Below are positions 9,906 through 21,216 of a stretch of 64,000 nucleotides of DNA, in pieces. Made by a program: the position numbers and the translations under genes. This stretch comes from Euglena gracilis (taxonomy: Eukaryota > Euglenida > Euglenophyceae > Euglenales). The notes below the pieces were generated by a model. It was not told the origin of the DNA. It searched no databases and saw nothing but the letters and a program-made list of their open reading frames with translations. The DNA lies in NCBI GenBank assembly GCA_039621445.1, contig CP154954.1:65120891-65184890 (forward strand), given 5' to 3'. How positions within the stretch are numbered: position 1 is the stretch's first letter; every line of letters begins with the position of its first letter.

Positions 9906-10258
9906 CGCTAAGCAACAATTTGCGTTTTTCATTTTCGTCGGAAAGCACCCAAGATGTTTGTTTTTTTTTTGGCTCTTCGTGCTGGGCCGAGTATCTGTCA
10001 TTTTGGCCAACATTCGTTTGAGGGGTTGCCCACCGTTGACCATAGGTCCGTACTACTCCCCACCTAGCTTTTCATCCAACCAGGTTTTGGGTCTCAGTCC
10101 TTTCCAAACTGTCAGGTAACAGTCCTTAGCGGGGGGTATGCCTTTGACGGCCACCCCCCTTCCGCCAAAGAGTCATAACTTGGACCATGCTTAAGGTCCG
10201 GATGGCCCCTCCCCTTCCCCGCCTCCCCTGACCCTGCTTCCACCACCACCACCGGGAG

Positions 10259-10366
10259 GGCAAGGATGAGGCGGCGGCCCGGCGAAAGGAGGCCATCGCC
10301 AAGCGACGTGTGTTGCCCCCCCAGCCCAACGGACGGCAGGGCAGCGACCAGCCCCCAAGGAGAGAG
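10259..10366 (+). CDS. Charged Ala/Arg/Lys exon (RRM gene)
   Basis: Thirty-six codons read GKDEAAARRKEAIAKRRVLP followed by PQPNGRQGSDQPPRRE, between a gggag acceptor and a gttcgg donor, phase 0 at both ends. The first half is predicted by eye to be a charged helix. No family is recognised. It resembles the helical segment at 15997-16150 of the same gene in composition. Confidence 0.55.
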
Positions 10367-10440
10367 GTTCGGGCATGTCGCTTGACCTTCATTGCACAGC
10401 CGGCATTGCTGTTCGCGCAACAACAAACACAAACAGGCGG

Positions 10441-10459
10441 CCCTAACCCTAACCCTAAC
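10441..10459. repeat. Interstitial telomere-type repeat (CCCTAA)3
   Basis: Three perfect CCCTAA units plus one base lie within an intron. CCCTAA/TTAGGG is the telomere repeat of animals, fungi and many protists. The tract is too short to be a chromosome end and coding continues on both sides. Confidence 0.85.
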
Positions 10460-10715
10460 GCATCTGCGGGTTGGATCCTCAAGAATGGGTTTGCCATATG
10501 ACCGTGATGCCACCATTGCAGATGTGGAAAACAAACCTTATGGAGGCGAAAATCCCAAGGTATATGTTTGAGGGAGTTTTTTTTTGATTTCGATGTGGGG
10601 GATTGGCTAATAATAAGAGTGAGTTGAGTCAGGTGCCTCGCCTGTGCACAGAGGTGATTTTACACCATGATTCTAAATGAGAGATTTTATGCTGCATTTT
10701 CTCCGATTCTCCCAG

Positions 10716-10795
10716 GACGGCGGCATCAGACAGATGCAGACGAGGAGGCAAGCTCCAACGACCGCCACTCCTCACTCGATGGCAGTGAAGCCGAG
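10716..10795 (+). CDS. Asp/Ser-rich exon (RRM gene)
   Basis: A good acceptor (ttctcccag) precedes a frame reading RRHQTDADEEASSNDRHSSL followed by DGSEAE before gtgccc. It is entered in phase 1 and left in phase 0. The preceding recognised exon ends in phase 0, which would instead select a less convincing frame (DGGIRQMQTRRQ). The composition and the fit to the next exon favour the frame given. Confidence 0.45.
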
Positions 10796-11046
10796 GTGCC
10801 CCAACCCCATGCGCTCTCAGTGGAGGTTTTCCAACTCTGCACACCTTTGATTGCATAAGTATCCTGCAACAATGCAAACATGCAAAATTTCTCCCTGCAA
10901 CAATGTTACTGTTGGGTATGACGATGAGAACGCTTTCACCCGGATCGGAACTCGTAAATTTTTCCCTCCCACCAGTGAGGAGGGCCAGTGAGGACCACAG
11001 GTTGCCTGTCCTGCTGTGCCCTCTGTCACACCCAATCCACCTCCAG

Positions 11047-11104
11047 GGCTTGGAGGATCGTCGCCATCGCCGGAGACATGGCGGCCACAGCACCGGCGAG
11101 CAGG
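11047..11104 (+). CDS. Small Arg/His-rich exon (RRM gene)
   Basis: After acctccag the frame reads GLEDRRHRRRHGGHSTGEQ and stops at a ggtgtcgg donor. It enters in phase 0 and leaves in phase 1, joining both neighbours without a shift. RRHRRRH is a likely nuclear or RNA-binding basic patch. Confidence 0.45.
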
Positions 11105-11800
11105 GTGTCGGTTTCAGCCGGACGGGACCCGACCCTCCTGGAGGGGAGCCAGCAGCCTCTTTCCAGCCCTTGACTGCTGGAAATCTTTTGGTGGCAGCAT
11201 CATTTTTTTTGGCTTTTCCTTGGGGCAAAAATGAACAAAAATGGGTGAAAAATGGTCACCCAACAACTTCGGTGCACAATACCAAATTTCGATATAATTT
11301 TTGTTGTCAGGATATTTTTTTTGCAGCCTGGGGAACCCCAGCCAGGGTTCGACAGAAGGAAGATGTGTGCCACCAAGGTTTGACGTTTGTTGGTGTTACC
11401 TCCCTTTCCAGCTCGGGGAGCCAGACCCCCCCCCCTGCCTTTGTGCCAAGCAGGGTCTAGGAAGCCTTTGGGAATAAACCTCACAAATAATATTCCCCGA
11501 GAGCATGATTTGGTTGGCCGAAATTCACCCCCAGCGGAAAATTATTTGGGGAGCACTTTTTGGGGTCTCATGGAACCCCCCCAAAAAATTCAAAAATTTC
11601 CGTGCTTTGCCACGGAACTCGCGGGGCCTCCCCACTCCCAGCCCCAAAGTTCTGATTTAAACTTTTTTGGTCAGTTTTGGACTGGGCCAGAAAGGTCAGT
11701 CAACTGCCTTGCCACTGGCTAGGCTGGGAGGGGGTCAGGGCACACCACCTGGCTTTACACCAATTGCTGCCGGATCCGGGCAGGGGGATCTGCCAGCAAG

Positions 11801-11915
11801 GTCGACGCCCTGCCAGGGATGAGAGTGCGGACGCCATCGTCAAGTCCCCCTCGGGGCCCACCCGCTCTGTATCGCCCCAGGCACTGTGGTATGCCGGCAG
11901 CCGTCCGTCGCCAAA
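11801..11915 (+). CDS. Exon with RRPARDESADAIVKSPSG (RRM gene)
   Basis: The frame reads RRPARDESADAIVKSPSG then PTRSVSPQALWYAGSRPSP and ends in AA before gtgggt. It enters in phase 1 from the 11104 exon (giving Gly) and leaves in phase 2, which fits the exon at 14530 (giving Lys). SPSG/SVSP repeats continue the SR/SP character. The acceptor is AAG rather than CAG, so the start may be a few codons off. Confidence 0.5.
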
Positions 11916-12649
11916 GTGGGTTTTAACTGTGGGCAGTCCACACACGTTAATTGGAAACACCTCCCAAATTAAATGCTTTATTAATTTCTCAAGCAAGGTG
12001 GAAAACTGTCAACGACATATTTTATTGGTATGGCAATTTTTTGAGGCAGTAGGGGCACAAGAGTCAAGAATGAGCAGAATTCAGAAGTTATCTAAAAAAA
12101 ATGTGTGCATAACCAAACATATGACATAGTTCATTTATTGAACTGAATTTTGATTTGGATGTTTCAGCCCAATGTATGAACTGAAATATATGAATATTTC
12201 AGTTCAAATGAAAAATATTTTCAGTTTGAAAAGACCCAAATCATGTCCCCAGTTATGTTATTTGGGGGGAATTTGTTTATTATGACTCAGGCACAATTTA
12301 CAACTGTATCAGAGAAGCACCCCCCCCCCCCCATTTGGCCGCCCTTTGGGCAACCTGGACCCTTTCCAGACAACCAGGAGGGTGTTGCCCCAAACCCCTG
12401 ATTGGTTGCCTGGGGACCGGCCTTTGCAGTCACGGACACTCAAAAAAGCCCTGCCACAAGGCATTTTCCCTTGAAATGTGCCCCCCCCCCCAATTGGCCA
12501 CCTGGGCTCTGGCCAATTGGGGCAAATGGGGGAGAACAAGTGATGTGTGGGGTGCATAAAAGTTGTCTGATCAATGTGCACATGCATATGCATGTGCACA
12601 TTGACCAGACAACTTTGTGTGTATGCATGTGCGTATGTGCGTATGCATA

Positions 12650-12704
12650 TGTGTGTGTATATGTATATGTATATGTTAATGTATATGTATATGTATATGT
12701 ACAC

Positions 12705-12735
<31 letters not shown>

Positions 12736-12760
12736 CATATGTATATGTATATGTATATGT
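12650..12760. repeat. (ATATGT)n array, block 1
   Basis: Hexanucleotide ATATGT repeats with scattered GCATGT and GTATGC variants. The array is interrupted by foldback elements at 12761 and 13470 and resumes after each, so three blocks were probably one array. Confidence 0.9.
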
Positions 12761-13028
12761 GGCAGCCTCCAACTATAGGGACCCCCCGGGGAGGTCCCTA
12801 TAGTTGGATCAGGGGGTCAAAATAGTTTTTTTTGCGTTAATGTTGGGATAGGGTTAGGTGCGCGACTTAGGGTTTGGGTTAGGCCTAACTTATAGACGGG
12901 TGTTAGGTGTACAAGTTAGGCCTGAAGTTAGGCCGGAATAGCGCACCTAACCATATTCCATCATTAACGCAAAAAAAATTATGCCGCCCCCTGATCCAAC
13001 TATGTGGCCCCTTTAGTTGGAGGCTGTC
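12761..13028. mobile_element. Foldback element in ATATGT array, copy 1
   Basis: A 268-bp near-palindrome from GGCAGCCTCCAACTA to TAGTTGGAGGCTGTC. Its arms carry ATAGTT-TTTTTGCGTTAA, ATAGGGTTAGGTGCGC and GGCCTAACTT in inverted orientation. ATATGT repeats abut both ends. It has no open frame. The structure is that of a foldback or MITE element; no clear target duplication can be told apart inside the array. Confidence 0.8.
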
Positions 13029-13469
<441 letters not shown>

Positions 13470-13751
13470 GGCAGCACAAAAATATTGTCCCCCCCCCCCG
13501 TGGGGGGCCCAGTAGTTAATCCGGGGGGTCAAAATAGTTTTTTTGCGTTAATGATGGAATAGGGTTAGGTGCGCGACTTAGGGTTAGGGTCAGGCCTAAC
13601 TTATAGACGGGTGTTCGGTGTACAAGTTAGGCCTAAACCTAAGACTAAGTCGCGCATCTAACCCTATTCCATCATTAACGCAAAAAAACTATTTTGACCC
13701 CCCGGATTAACTACTGGGCCCCCCCGGGGGGGCCAATAGTTTCGGGCTGCC
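13470..13751. mobile_element. Foldback element in ATATGT array, copy 2
   Basis: A 282-bp near-palindrome of the same family as 12761-13028. The arms share CCCAGTAGTTAATCCGGGG, GTCAAAATAGTTTTTTTGCG and TTAATGATGGAATAGGGTTA in inverted orientation around a centre with GGCCTAACTT. Here the arms match better than in copy 1, so it is the younger copy. Confidence 0.85.
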
Positions 13752-14124
<373 letters not shown>

Positions 14125-14164
14125 CACCTACACATTTTCCCACGTTGTGTGTGTACATTATCCT

Positions 14165-14470
14165 GACTATAGATTCACTTAACATCTGTGTGACCCCACC
14201 CCCGGGGTGATTTTTAGAGAGTGGGTGGGTTGGTTGGGGCCTCTACACCCCCCCCCCCTGGGGGTGGGGTGTGCCATGGGTCAGATTTTTACCCAGCCGA
14301 AGGACGGACCGGGAATTTTTTTCAGCGTTTTCGGCGGATTTTGGCTGGATTTTGGGTTGGTGGATGGTTGACCCCCCCCCCCCGCAGGGAGTCGTGGGTG
14401 GGTGGGTTTTCAAAAAAAAAGTGAGTGGGTAGGTTTGGGTCCGGGAAAAGTGCCCCCCATGCGGTAAGTG
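14165..14470. repeat. Interspersed repeat family R2, copy 2
   Basis: Second copy of the family described at 5700-5945, same orientation, longer by an insert with a poly-C block. Confidence 0.75.
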
Positions 14471-14529
14471 ATTCCATTATGATGCCAAGCCGACCCAAAC
14501 TGTGTTATGGCCATCCCCAACTACTTCAG

Positions 14530-14596
14530 GTCTGGCTCCTCTGCTGCCAGCGACGCCGAGAGCGACTCCCAGGGTGGAGAAGACCTCGGCATAGCG
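14530..14596 (+). CDS. Ser/Asp-rich exon (RRM gene)
   Basis: After ctacttcag the frame reads SGSSAASDAESDSQGGEDLG then IA and meets gtgctc. It is entered in phase 2 (AA + G gives Lys from the 11915 exon) and left in phase 0, matching the next exon. The sequence is a run of acidic Ser sites of casein kinase 2 type. An earlier donor after SDSQ (14573) would leave phase 1 and is less compatible. Confidence 0.6.
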
Positions 14597-15205
14597 GTGC
14601 TCCCTACTATTTTGACCACAGACAGTCAGAAGGGCAGCTGCACCTGCCAAGTCGAAAAAAGTGAAGCCAAAAAAATTATCAGCGAGCAAAGTTGCACCAA
14701 ATAAAACATCCGTTTTTGACAGTTTGATGGTTCAATTGTCGGTAACTGATGCAACCCACCCCCTGCGCCAGGCACCATAAACTTTTGTTCATTTTATCTT
14801 CTTATGTTGCTTTGCCTGCCCGTCAAACAGATGGGGAACAATTGGGGTGCGTCTTTGAATGCTGCCAGCAGGAGATGACCCAACCACCATCGATTGGCTC
14901 AATGCCGAAGGCGGGCTATTTTTTTAAAGAATAATCTGTCAATTGAGCCATCTTGGCTGTCCAAAAAATTCAACTTATGCAAAAGAATGAACAAACAAAG
15001 CAAATTTTCTGGCTTTCTTATTATGTGTGCAGGGTGAAACCCCTCAGGAGGGTCAGAGTGGTTGCCTTTGTTTTTTTTTTTTTGAAAGTCGATAGCAACC
15101 CCCCTCCTTCCAGGGGTCGGCACACAACGGTCCCCCAGAACTCCATCTGCACCCCTCCACCCGACCCATGCACCACTCTTCTCCTTTTGGATTCCTGCCT
15201 CGCAG

Positions 15206-15312
15206 GATTTGCTTCGCGACGCGGCCCCTGTGGCAGGCGCCACCAGCGGTGCGACTGACTCTGTGGATGCGGAAGCCGGTGTCGCTTCTCCCATCCCATC
15301 AGGATGTGTGGA
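15206..15312 (+). CDS. Ala/Ser/Asp exon (RRM gene)
   Basis: A strong pyrimidine/cgcag acceptor precedes DLLRDAAPVAGATSGATDSV followed by DAEAGVASPIPSGCV, ending at a consensus gtgagc donor in phase 2. A disordered linker is the likely role. The next exon was found with phase 1 at its best acceptor, so a small exon or an earlier acceptor (near 15920) is needed to close the frame. Confidence 0.55.
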
Positions 15313-15996
15313 GTGAGCGTCCTATTTCTGAAGAGGTAAGAGAGAGAACAAAATATGTTTTGCAGGTGAGGTTGGGAAATGATTTTGCAAATTATCATAA
15401 AATCCTTGTGCACCACCTTGACCTGATAGTGAGAGATCCCAAATATTTCCCCCCACTTTCACCGCTTGTGAAGGAAACCAAGGCGGAAGCTCATGGATTC
15501 TCCTCAAAGCATCATCACATTTTTGATATGAATGATTGGTGCGACAAAATCGAAGAAGAAACGCCAAAGAAAACATCAAAAAACGTCAGAATGTTCAGTA
15601 AACTGTGCATTTTGGGGTTGCTTTTTGAGCTCCAAAAACCCAAATTGTCCCCCCCCCGGCACTTGAATTGGATATCCACTTGCATACCCCGGTATAGTGT
15701 TTGTGGGGTGGGGAGGTGCACACACGTTGCGTGGGCTGCACAGATGAACAAAAAATTAATCGCAGTGTTTTGTTGTTGTTGTTGTTGTCGTTGTCGTCGT
15801 CGTCGTCGTCCTTGTCGTTGTTTGTTGTCATGGTCGTCCTGTCACCCTTCCCCTCTGTGGCACCGGTTTGCCCCAGCACAGGTTGTGCATATCCACCAGG
15901 CAGTGGCAGCTCAAGTCAGCAGCCCAAGGCACCGGTCCCACAGAGATGTGGCCTATGGATGTGCCCTTCCCCCCTCCGCGGATGTCTTTCCCACAG

Positions 15997-16150
15997 AGGC
16001 CCCACTGGGGTTGCTGCGGGCGGCGCGGGAAACGACGCCCGTGCGGACCAAGGCGGAGAAACAGGCGGAGCGGCAGCGGGAGAAGGAGCGACGCCGGCTG
16101 GAACGGGAACAGGAGCGGGAGCGGCGGCGCCAGGAAAGGGAAGAGCTACG
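15997..16150 (+). CDS. Charged coiled-coil exon preceding the RRM
   Basis: After tctttcccacag the frame reads APLGLLRAARETTPVRTKAE and then a highly charged helix, KQAERQREKERRRLEREQER and RRRQEREELR. It ends CG before gtgtgc (phase 2). The next exon begins with A, giving an intact Arg codon. Arg/Glu single-helix or coiled-coil segments of this kind are common beside RRMs in splicing-associated proteins. The upstream border could lie further 5', as the frame stays open. Confidence 0.8.
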
Positions 16151-16305
16151 GTGTGCGTGCGTGCATGTGAGTGTGTTCAGTGTGTTGAATGTTGCGTGGT
16201 GTGTGTTGATGTGTTGATGTGCGCGCTTGTCTTGGTGTGTTGATGTGCGCGTGTGTGTGTTGATGTGTGTGTTGATGCGTGTGCGTGTTGATGATGTGTC
16301 AGTTG

Positions 16306-16433
<128 letters not shown>

Positions 16434-16799
16434 AAGTGTGTGTGTCCATCAACCATGCCTGTGTGCATGAATGTGTCTGTGTTTGTGCGCTGGGTGTGGG
16501 AAAGTTTTATTGCACCACAAAACGGAAGCACTGCTGCCAGATTTTCTGACGATTCACGTTTGTTTTGAAGGGTTCCCATCTGGGGGGCAAGCAGTTGGTC
16601 GTGTGTCCATTGATTGGTGCTTCCTGTACATGGCTGAAAATTTATGACCACGCACATTGCAAACGACTGCAAGTATTTTCTGGTTGAACAATGCACGGGA
16701 GCATCATTGGTCATCGTAAACGGAAAACAAACCAGGCTTTTGCTTAAGGGTTCGTATTACACAGGGTTCACACTACACCGGGGGGGGTTCGAGCAGCTA

Positions 16800-17130
16800 G
16801 TCCAAATTTGGCTTGTGGAAATCCTAGTGAAACCCCTGGGGGGGGGTCCGCCAGCAGGCTAGCCACTGGAAAATATTTTCCAGTGACCGGTTTTTTGGGA
16901 TCCCCAAAACTTGGCAAAAATGCCCATTTTTGGCCATTTTTCATCTTTTGGAACAACAACAGCCAAAAAAAATGCATTGAAAACCTCATTTCCGCCTCGG
17001 CGCGCAGCGCCAACATAATTTATTTTTTTATTTGGGACCGCCTGACCACCCCGCCGGTCCTGCCAGTGTTTTTTTTCCAGTGTGTAGCAAAATGGATAGC
17101 CAGTGGACCCCCCACCCCAGGGGTCCGCAC
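16800..17130. repeat. Interspersed repeat family R1, copy 2
   Basis: Second copy of the family at 4440-4760, sharing the words listed there. Near its start are the TIR-like texts AAGGGTTCGTATTACACAGG and CAGGGTTCACACTACACCGG, which resemble the CAGGGTTCGATATAAGG end of the hAT MITEs and may be a related element. Confidence 0.7.
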
Positions 17131-17339
17131 ACACAACTGTAACGATTGTAAAGTGAATCGATTTCAGCTGCAAAGGTGAAGTGAGTGCAGAGCCATCAAA
17201 ATGGCCCCATTTTCTTCACCCTGCAGGCATATCTTTGATCCCCCAGACCACCCATTTCGCGATGTCCCATTTTTTTATCACCTGCTTTCAAAACTTTTTC
17301 GAAATGTGACCGTGTCCCCACTAATGTTTTGCGATGCAG

Positions 17340-17437
17340 AGCCAAGGCACAAGCGGCGATGGAACGTCGCCGACAGGAAATGGAGGAAAAGAAAGCCAAG
17401 GAGCTGCAGGAGTGGTGCAATCGAGTGTGGATTAAAG
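17340..17437 (+). CDS. Coiled coil to RRM beta-1 exon
   Basis: Enters after gcgatgcag in phase 2 and reads AKAQAAMERRRQEMEEKKAK then ELQEWCNRVWIK. The helix continues from the previous exon and ends in VWIK, the start of RRM strand beta-1 (RNP2 region). It leaves in phase 1 (G before gtgtga), so the next exon completes Gly in VWIKGI. The phase agreement across three introns is direct support for the gene model. Confidence 0.85.
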
Positions 17438-18538
17438 GTGTGAATGCTGGCTCAATTGCATCTCTCCATCGTTAGATTACAGTGTTTTGTGTTGCCGTTC
17501 ACCGTCAATGGAAGCTGTTTTTATGATGGGTGGCATTCAAATATCGAATTTTACTTGCACATCCAAGTCCAAATGTGCTTGCTGGTAAACATGAAACGTG
17601 AATTCTCGAAAATGCATGATAAAAGTTACCAAGCTCTCTCAAAAATAATGCACCTTGTGGGGTATGATTGCCTTTTTCTGTGCTTTTTAAAAAAGCATTT
17701 TTAGCGTTTTTGGCTTTTTTCCTGGCAGGTTTTCAAATTCTGCTGGGAGATGATTTCTGCTAACAAAATTCCGCATTTTAGACGAGAATTTTCCCTGGAT
17801 CAAATTTTTGTCAATTTTTGGGCATTTTTGAAATTGCGTCATTTATTTGCATAAGTTTTCCCACTTTGCAATTTTGACATTTTTGTTGCACCCAGATGCT
17901 TAAAACTGCAAAACATTCTGGATTCAGCTGTATTCCCTTTTTTTGCTGTTTTGTGTTTTTCAGTGCCTTTTTTAGTTTTTCGAGGTTCAACGCCCCCCAC
18001 CCCCCCGGCCTCTTTGGTGCTGGAGCCAACAGTAGACCAGGTGGATATTTCAAAACGATTCCTGGTCCCCGTGCCAATAAGGTCGGAGGGTCCGGGTGAA
18101 TGGGAATCCCCCAGAACTCTCTGGGGATGGCGACCCCCTCTTCCTCCCGCAACTCCATCCGGGTGGGCGGGTTGTCCCCCACCAATTTTTAGGGCAAGAT
18201 TTTCCTTAGAACGTGCCATGGTGTTCAGGGGTCCATCCCCGCCAAGCCTTCCCGGCACACCCCTGGCAAGGTGTGTGGTTTTTTTTTGAAAGTGGACATT
18301 GCTAAAAAGTGATAAAGCAAAGTGAGCAGGAAAAATGCGACTTGAGAAATTGCATTGAAAGTTGAATTGCACACCAACCAAATTATTATTTTATCCTTAT
18401 TTATTTATAAAGTTTATTTATTAAAAATTCGAAGAATAGACATATGTGCATTTAAAACACCACCACAGAAAGATATTCAAGGTCCTGAAAAAAGGGGTTT
18501 GCTCTAAACACAACTCCGTATAAATGGTTTTCCCATTA

Positions 18539-18563
18539 TGAGAGAGAGAGAGACAGAGAGAGA

Positions 18564-18626
<63 letters not shown>
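18539..18626. repeat. (GA)n microsatellite
   Basis: GA repeats with a few GACAGA and GAAGGA interruptions, followed by TG-rich DNA up to the RRM exon at 18731. Confidence 0.95.
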
Positions 18627-18628
<2 letters not shown>

Positions 18629-18730
18629 TGTGTGTGTGCGTGTGTGCGTTTTGTGGTGGGTGGGTGTGTATGTAGGTGTATGTGCGTGCATGCATGTGCT
18701 TGTGTGGCCAACGTGATACGCTGCCATCAG

Positions 18731-18818
18731 GTATTCAAAATAACCTCTCCGAGCGGGAGCTGCATGACTTCTTCGTGGAGAAATGCGGCACCATTTATGA
18801 AATGAATATGGAGCAAAG
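18731..18818 (+). CDS. RRM exon (beta-1 to beta-2)
   Basis: Joined to the exon before, this reads VWIKGIQNNLSERELHDFFV followed by EKCGTIYEMNMEQ. It is the first half of an RNA recognition motif: the RNP2-like VWIKGI, helix alpha-1 SERELHDFFVEKCG, and strand beta-2 TIYEMNM. Entry is in phase 1, exit in phase 2. The acceptor is tgccatcag and the donor AG/gtttgc. Confidence 0.88.
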
Positions 18819-19484
18819 GTTTGCCCACCTGTCACGGAGCTGCTGTCTGGAGCTCATGGGGCACACGTTCCATTGGTTGATTGGGCAAGAGAAATTTACA
18901 TAAACTGGATTTGGTTTGATGGGACATTGAGTCTGGCGGTCATTTCGATTAGTGTGATTAAAATATAATACCAGTTTGTGGATATAATTATTTGCAAGGT
19001 GAGACAATGGTCGGATCATGAGTCGTTTTTATTGTTGTTGCAGTGTGTAGCTGCTTTCTAGTTGCCAATCAAAAATTTTAATTTAAAATGATTTTGTATT
19101 GAATGATTTTCCGTTCTCTTTCACTTTGCATTTTGTTCGTTGCTTGCATCTCTGTCCATCGATTGAGGGAAGCAACAGTCTTGGGTTGCGTGAAAACGTT
19201 GTTGTCAATCATTTCCTTGAATGAAACCCTGCAATGGTGGTGTCTCCCAACGGGGTTGGGGTCTGCCCTCATCAATTAGCTCCGAAAACTTGTGGCAAAA
19301 GCGTGCACGTGTAGCCCCCCCCCCCCCCGGAACCCACCACACGATGTGTGTGTGTGCGCGCGCGTGTGCCTGTGGGTGTGGGTGTGTGTGTAGGTGGGTG
19401 GGTGTGGGTGTGAGTGTGGGTGTGTGCGCGTGAGTGTGAGTGTGTGTGAGTGAGTGAGTGAGTGTGTGTGTTGTGTGTGTGTGT

Positions 19485-19596
<112 letters not shown>

Positions 19597-19681
19597 GGAC
19601 CCTCCCCTTCTCAAACAACCCCGCTCCTCCCCCTGATGTGGTGGAGTGGCAGTGTCAGTGGTTGTCGACCCCCCCCCCCAG

Positions 19682-19816
19682 CTCGGTGGAGCGCTACGGG
19701 TGGATCGAGTTCACGGCGGCGGAGAGCCGGGCGAAAGCGGTAGAGCTGCACGACACCGTCCAGCCCGCCCTGGGGGCACTGCCCCTCAGCGTGCTGGACG
19801 TCGCTGGCAAGCACCA
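19682..19816 (+). CDS. RRM exon (RNP1 to beta-4)
   Basis: After a poly-C/cag acceptor the frame reads SVERYGWIEFTAAESRAKAV followed by ELHDTVQPALGALPLSVLDV. RYGWIEF is the RNP1 motif (canonical KGFGFVxF) with the aromatic positions kept as Tyr and Phe. SRAKAVELHD is helix alpha-2 and LPLSVLDV strand beta-4. The RRM therefore spans three exons and about 75-80 residues, the usual size. Phases are 2 in and 2 out, both compatible. No specific orthologue is recognised. Confidence 0.88.
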
Positions 19817-20610
19817 GTGTGCCCTTCCCAACAACTTCCCAACAAACTGCTTGTCCACTGGGTGGGGGGTTACTGATTAGAGTGACTGACTGGTTTTTGG
19901 CCTGAACCCTCACCCGGGCAGGGGGGGGGGGCAGTTTGGCAAAAATTAAAACAGTGACCTGAGGCTGAATTCTGTGCCTGCAGTTGGAAGATTCAAAAAG
20001 AATGCAACATTTGCATAACGTCAATAGTTGGGAAAGAGTAGGCAGTTGATCCACCAGCCCACACAGTTGTCACTGCAGTCATTTTGTCGTGCAGTTGTAA
20101 TTTCAAAATCCGGTGAGTCACACCCCCTCCCCGGGTCGGCCACTCTGGGATCCAAAATTTTTTTTGAATCTTGGATTTTTTTTGTCAACAATCGTGACAA
20201 AAGCAAGAAAAAGTCTGGCACCTTCTGGGATATGAAGGTTACGACTGCATGTGTTCTGTCAGAATGGATTGTGTGCCCTGTCTGCAAAGGAATTGTGCCC
20301 CGTGAAACTGGGAACCCCCATTCGGGGTTTTTTTTTTATAGCCTTGGACCCCCTCCCCAGGGGGGGGGAGGGGGGTAGGGTGGGTGGGTCCCTTGGACCC
20401 CCCCCGGGGGGTGGGGGTAGGGGACCCCCCCCCGTCCCCCGGGGGGGCCCACCCCAGGGGGTGCCCCCCGGTCTTGAAAACAACCCCTGCCCCCATTTTG
20501 AACTTTTCGGGTGCATGCCGAATTTAAACGGTTCGGGTGTCGGGGGGGGGAAGGTGGTCCCCTGGCAAAGAATGCTGTTCCCACCTGACCCGGAACCCGT
20601 TGCCTGCCAG

Positions 20611-20833
20611 GGCGGACGAGGCGAGGCGGCAGGAGCGGAAGCGGCAGCTGTTGCCGAAGCCGGCGGAGGCCGAGGCGGCGGCCGCGCACGCGGCGGACGC
20701 GGCGGCCACCTCTCCCCCCCAGGCGGAGACGGAGGCGGAGGCTGGGGAGCCCAACATCATCACGTTGACCGGCGCAACGGTGGACGTTGCAGAGCCCCCG
20801 GAGCCCAACGTCATCACGTTGACAGGCACACAG
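20611..20833 (+). CDS. Ala/Glu-rich exon after the RRM
   Basis: Entry after ttgcctgccag in phase 2. It reads ADEARRQERKRQLLPKPAEA, an Ala/Glu tract, then two copies of EPNIITLTGATV / EPNVITLTGTQ 60 bp apart. The duplicated EPNxITLTG motif is a short internal repeat. It ends TLTGTQ at a CAG/gtcgct donor, phase 0. It is the largest exon of this gene in the window. Confidence 0.8.
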
Positions 20834-20963
20834 GTCGCTGCTGGTGAAAACAAAGAGAAGAGAACAAGAAGGAAGGAATTTGAATAGGACCAAAAACAGC
20901 CAATGTTCGTCTTTGAATTGGCTCGGGATAATTGTGTGCCATTTCCACATTAACCAACCGCAG

Positions 20964-21012
20964 GATCCACCCGGCAGACAGCAAACTAAAATTGGGCACC
21001 AAATATTGTCAG
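20964..21012 (+). CDS. Short exon of the RRM gene
   Basis: Sixteen codons, DPPGRQQTKIGHQILS, between a caaccgcag acceptor and a TCAG/gttgtt donor. It enters in phase 0 and leaves in phase 1, so either of two downstream acceptors (21059, 21114) completes a Glu codon. Confidence 0.65.
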
Positions 21013-21058
21013 GTTGTTTTCCTAAAAAATATTTTAAAACAAACATATTTTGTTTCAG

Positions 21059-21129
21059 AAAAGCCGGTTGACACCCTCCTTCACGTCGGCCCACCGATGC
21101 TTCCCCCTAACAGAAGCGTGTCCAAATAA
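21059..21129 (+). CDS. Candidate terminal exon of the RRM gene
   Basis: After tttgtttcag the frame reads KPVDTLLHVGPPMLPPNRSV then SK and a TAA stop at 21127. The stop overlaps AAATAAAATC, a possible polyadenylation signal. Using the AG at 21113 instead gives a different frame, ACPNKISPPKAAVYYKHDAH then LMGFPKKRSKVHTR, up to a gtgggg donor at 21217. The latter also looks like real coding sequence. Both begin in the correct phase, so two alternative 3' ends are possible. Confidence 0.55.
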
Positions 21130-21216
21130 AATCTCGCCGCCAAAGGCGGCGGTCTACTACAAGCACGATGCCCATTTGATGGGATTTCCAAAGAAACGTA
21201 GCAAAGTGCACACAAG
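21114..21216 (+). CDS. Alternative exon extending the RRM gene
   Basis: Entered from 21012 in phase 1, this frame encodes ACPNKISPPKAAVYYKHDAH followed by LMGFPKKRSKVHTR, basic and without low complexity, then AG/gtgggg. It overlaps the candidate terminal exon 21059-21129 in another frame, so only one can be used in a given transcript. It would connect the gene to the exons at 21934 and 22355. Confidence 0.5.

Noticed and set aside
21120-21135. AAATAAAATC as certain polyadenylation signal ending the RRM gene
   Set aside because: The same bases are coding in the alternative frame (PNKISPPKAAVYYK), which looks equally real, so the signal alone cannot decide.
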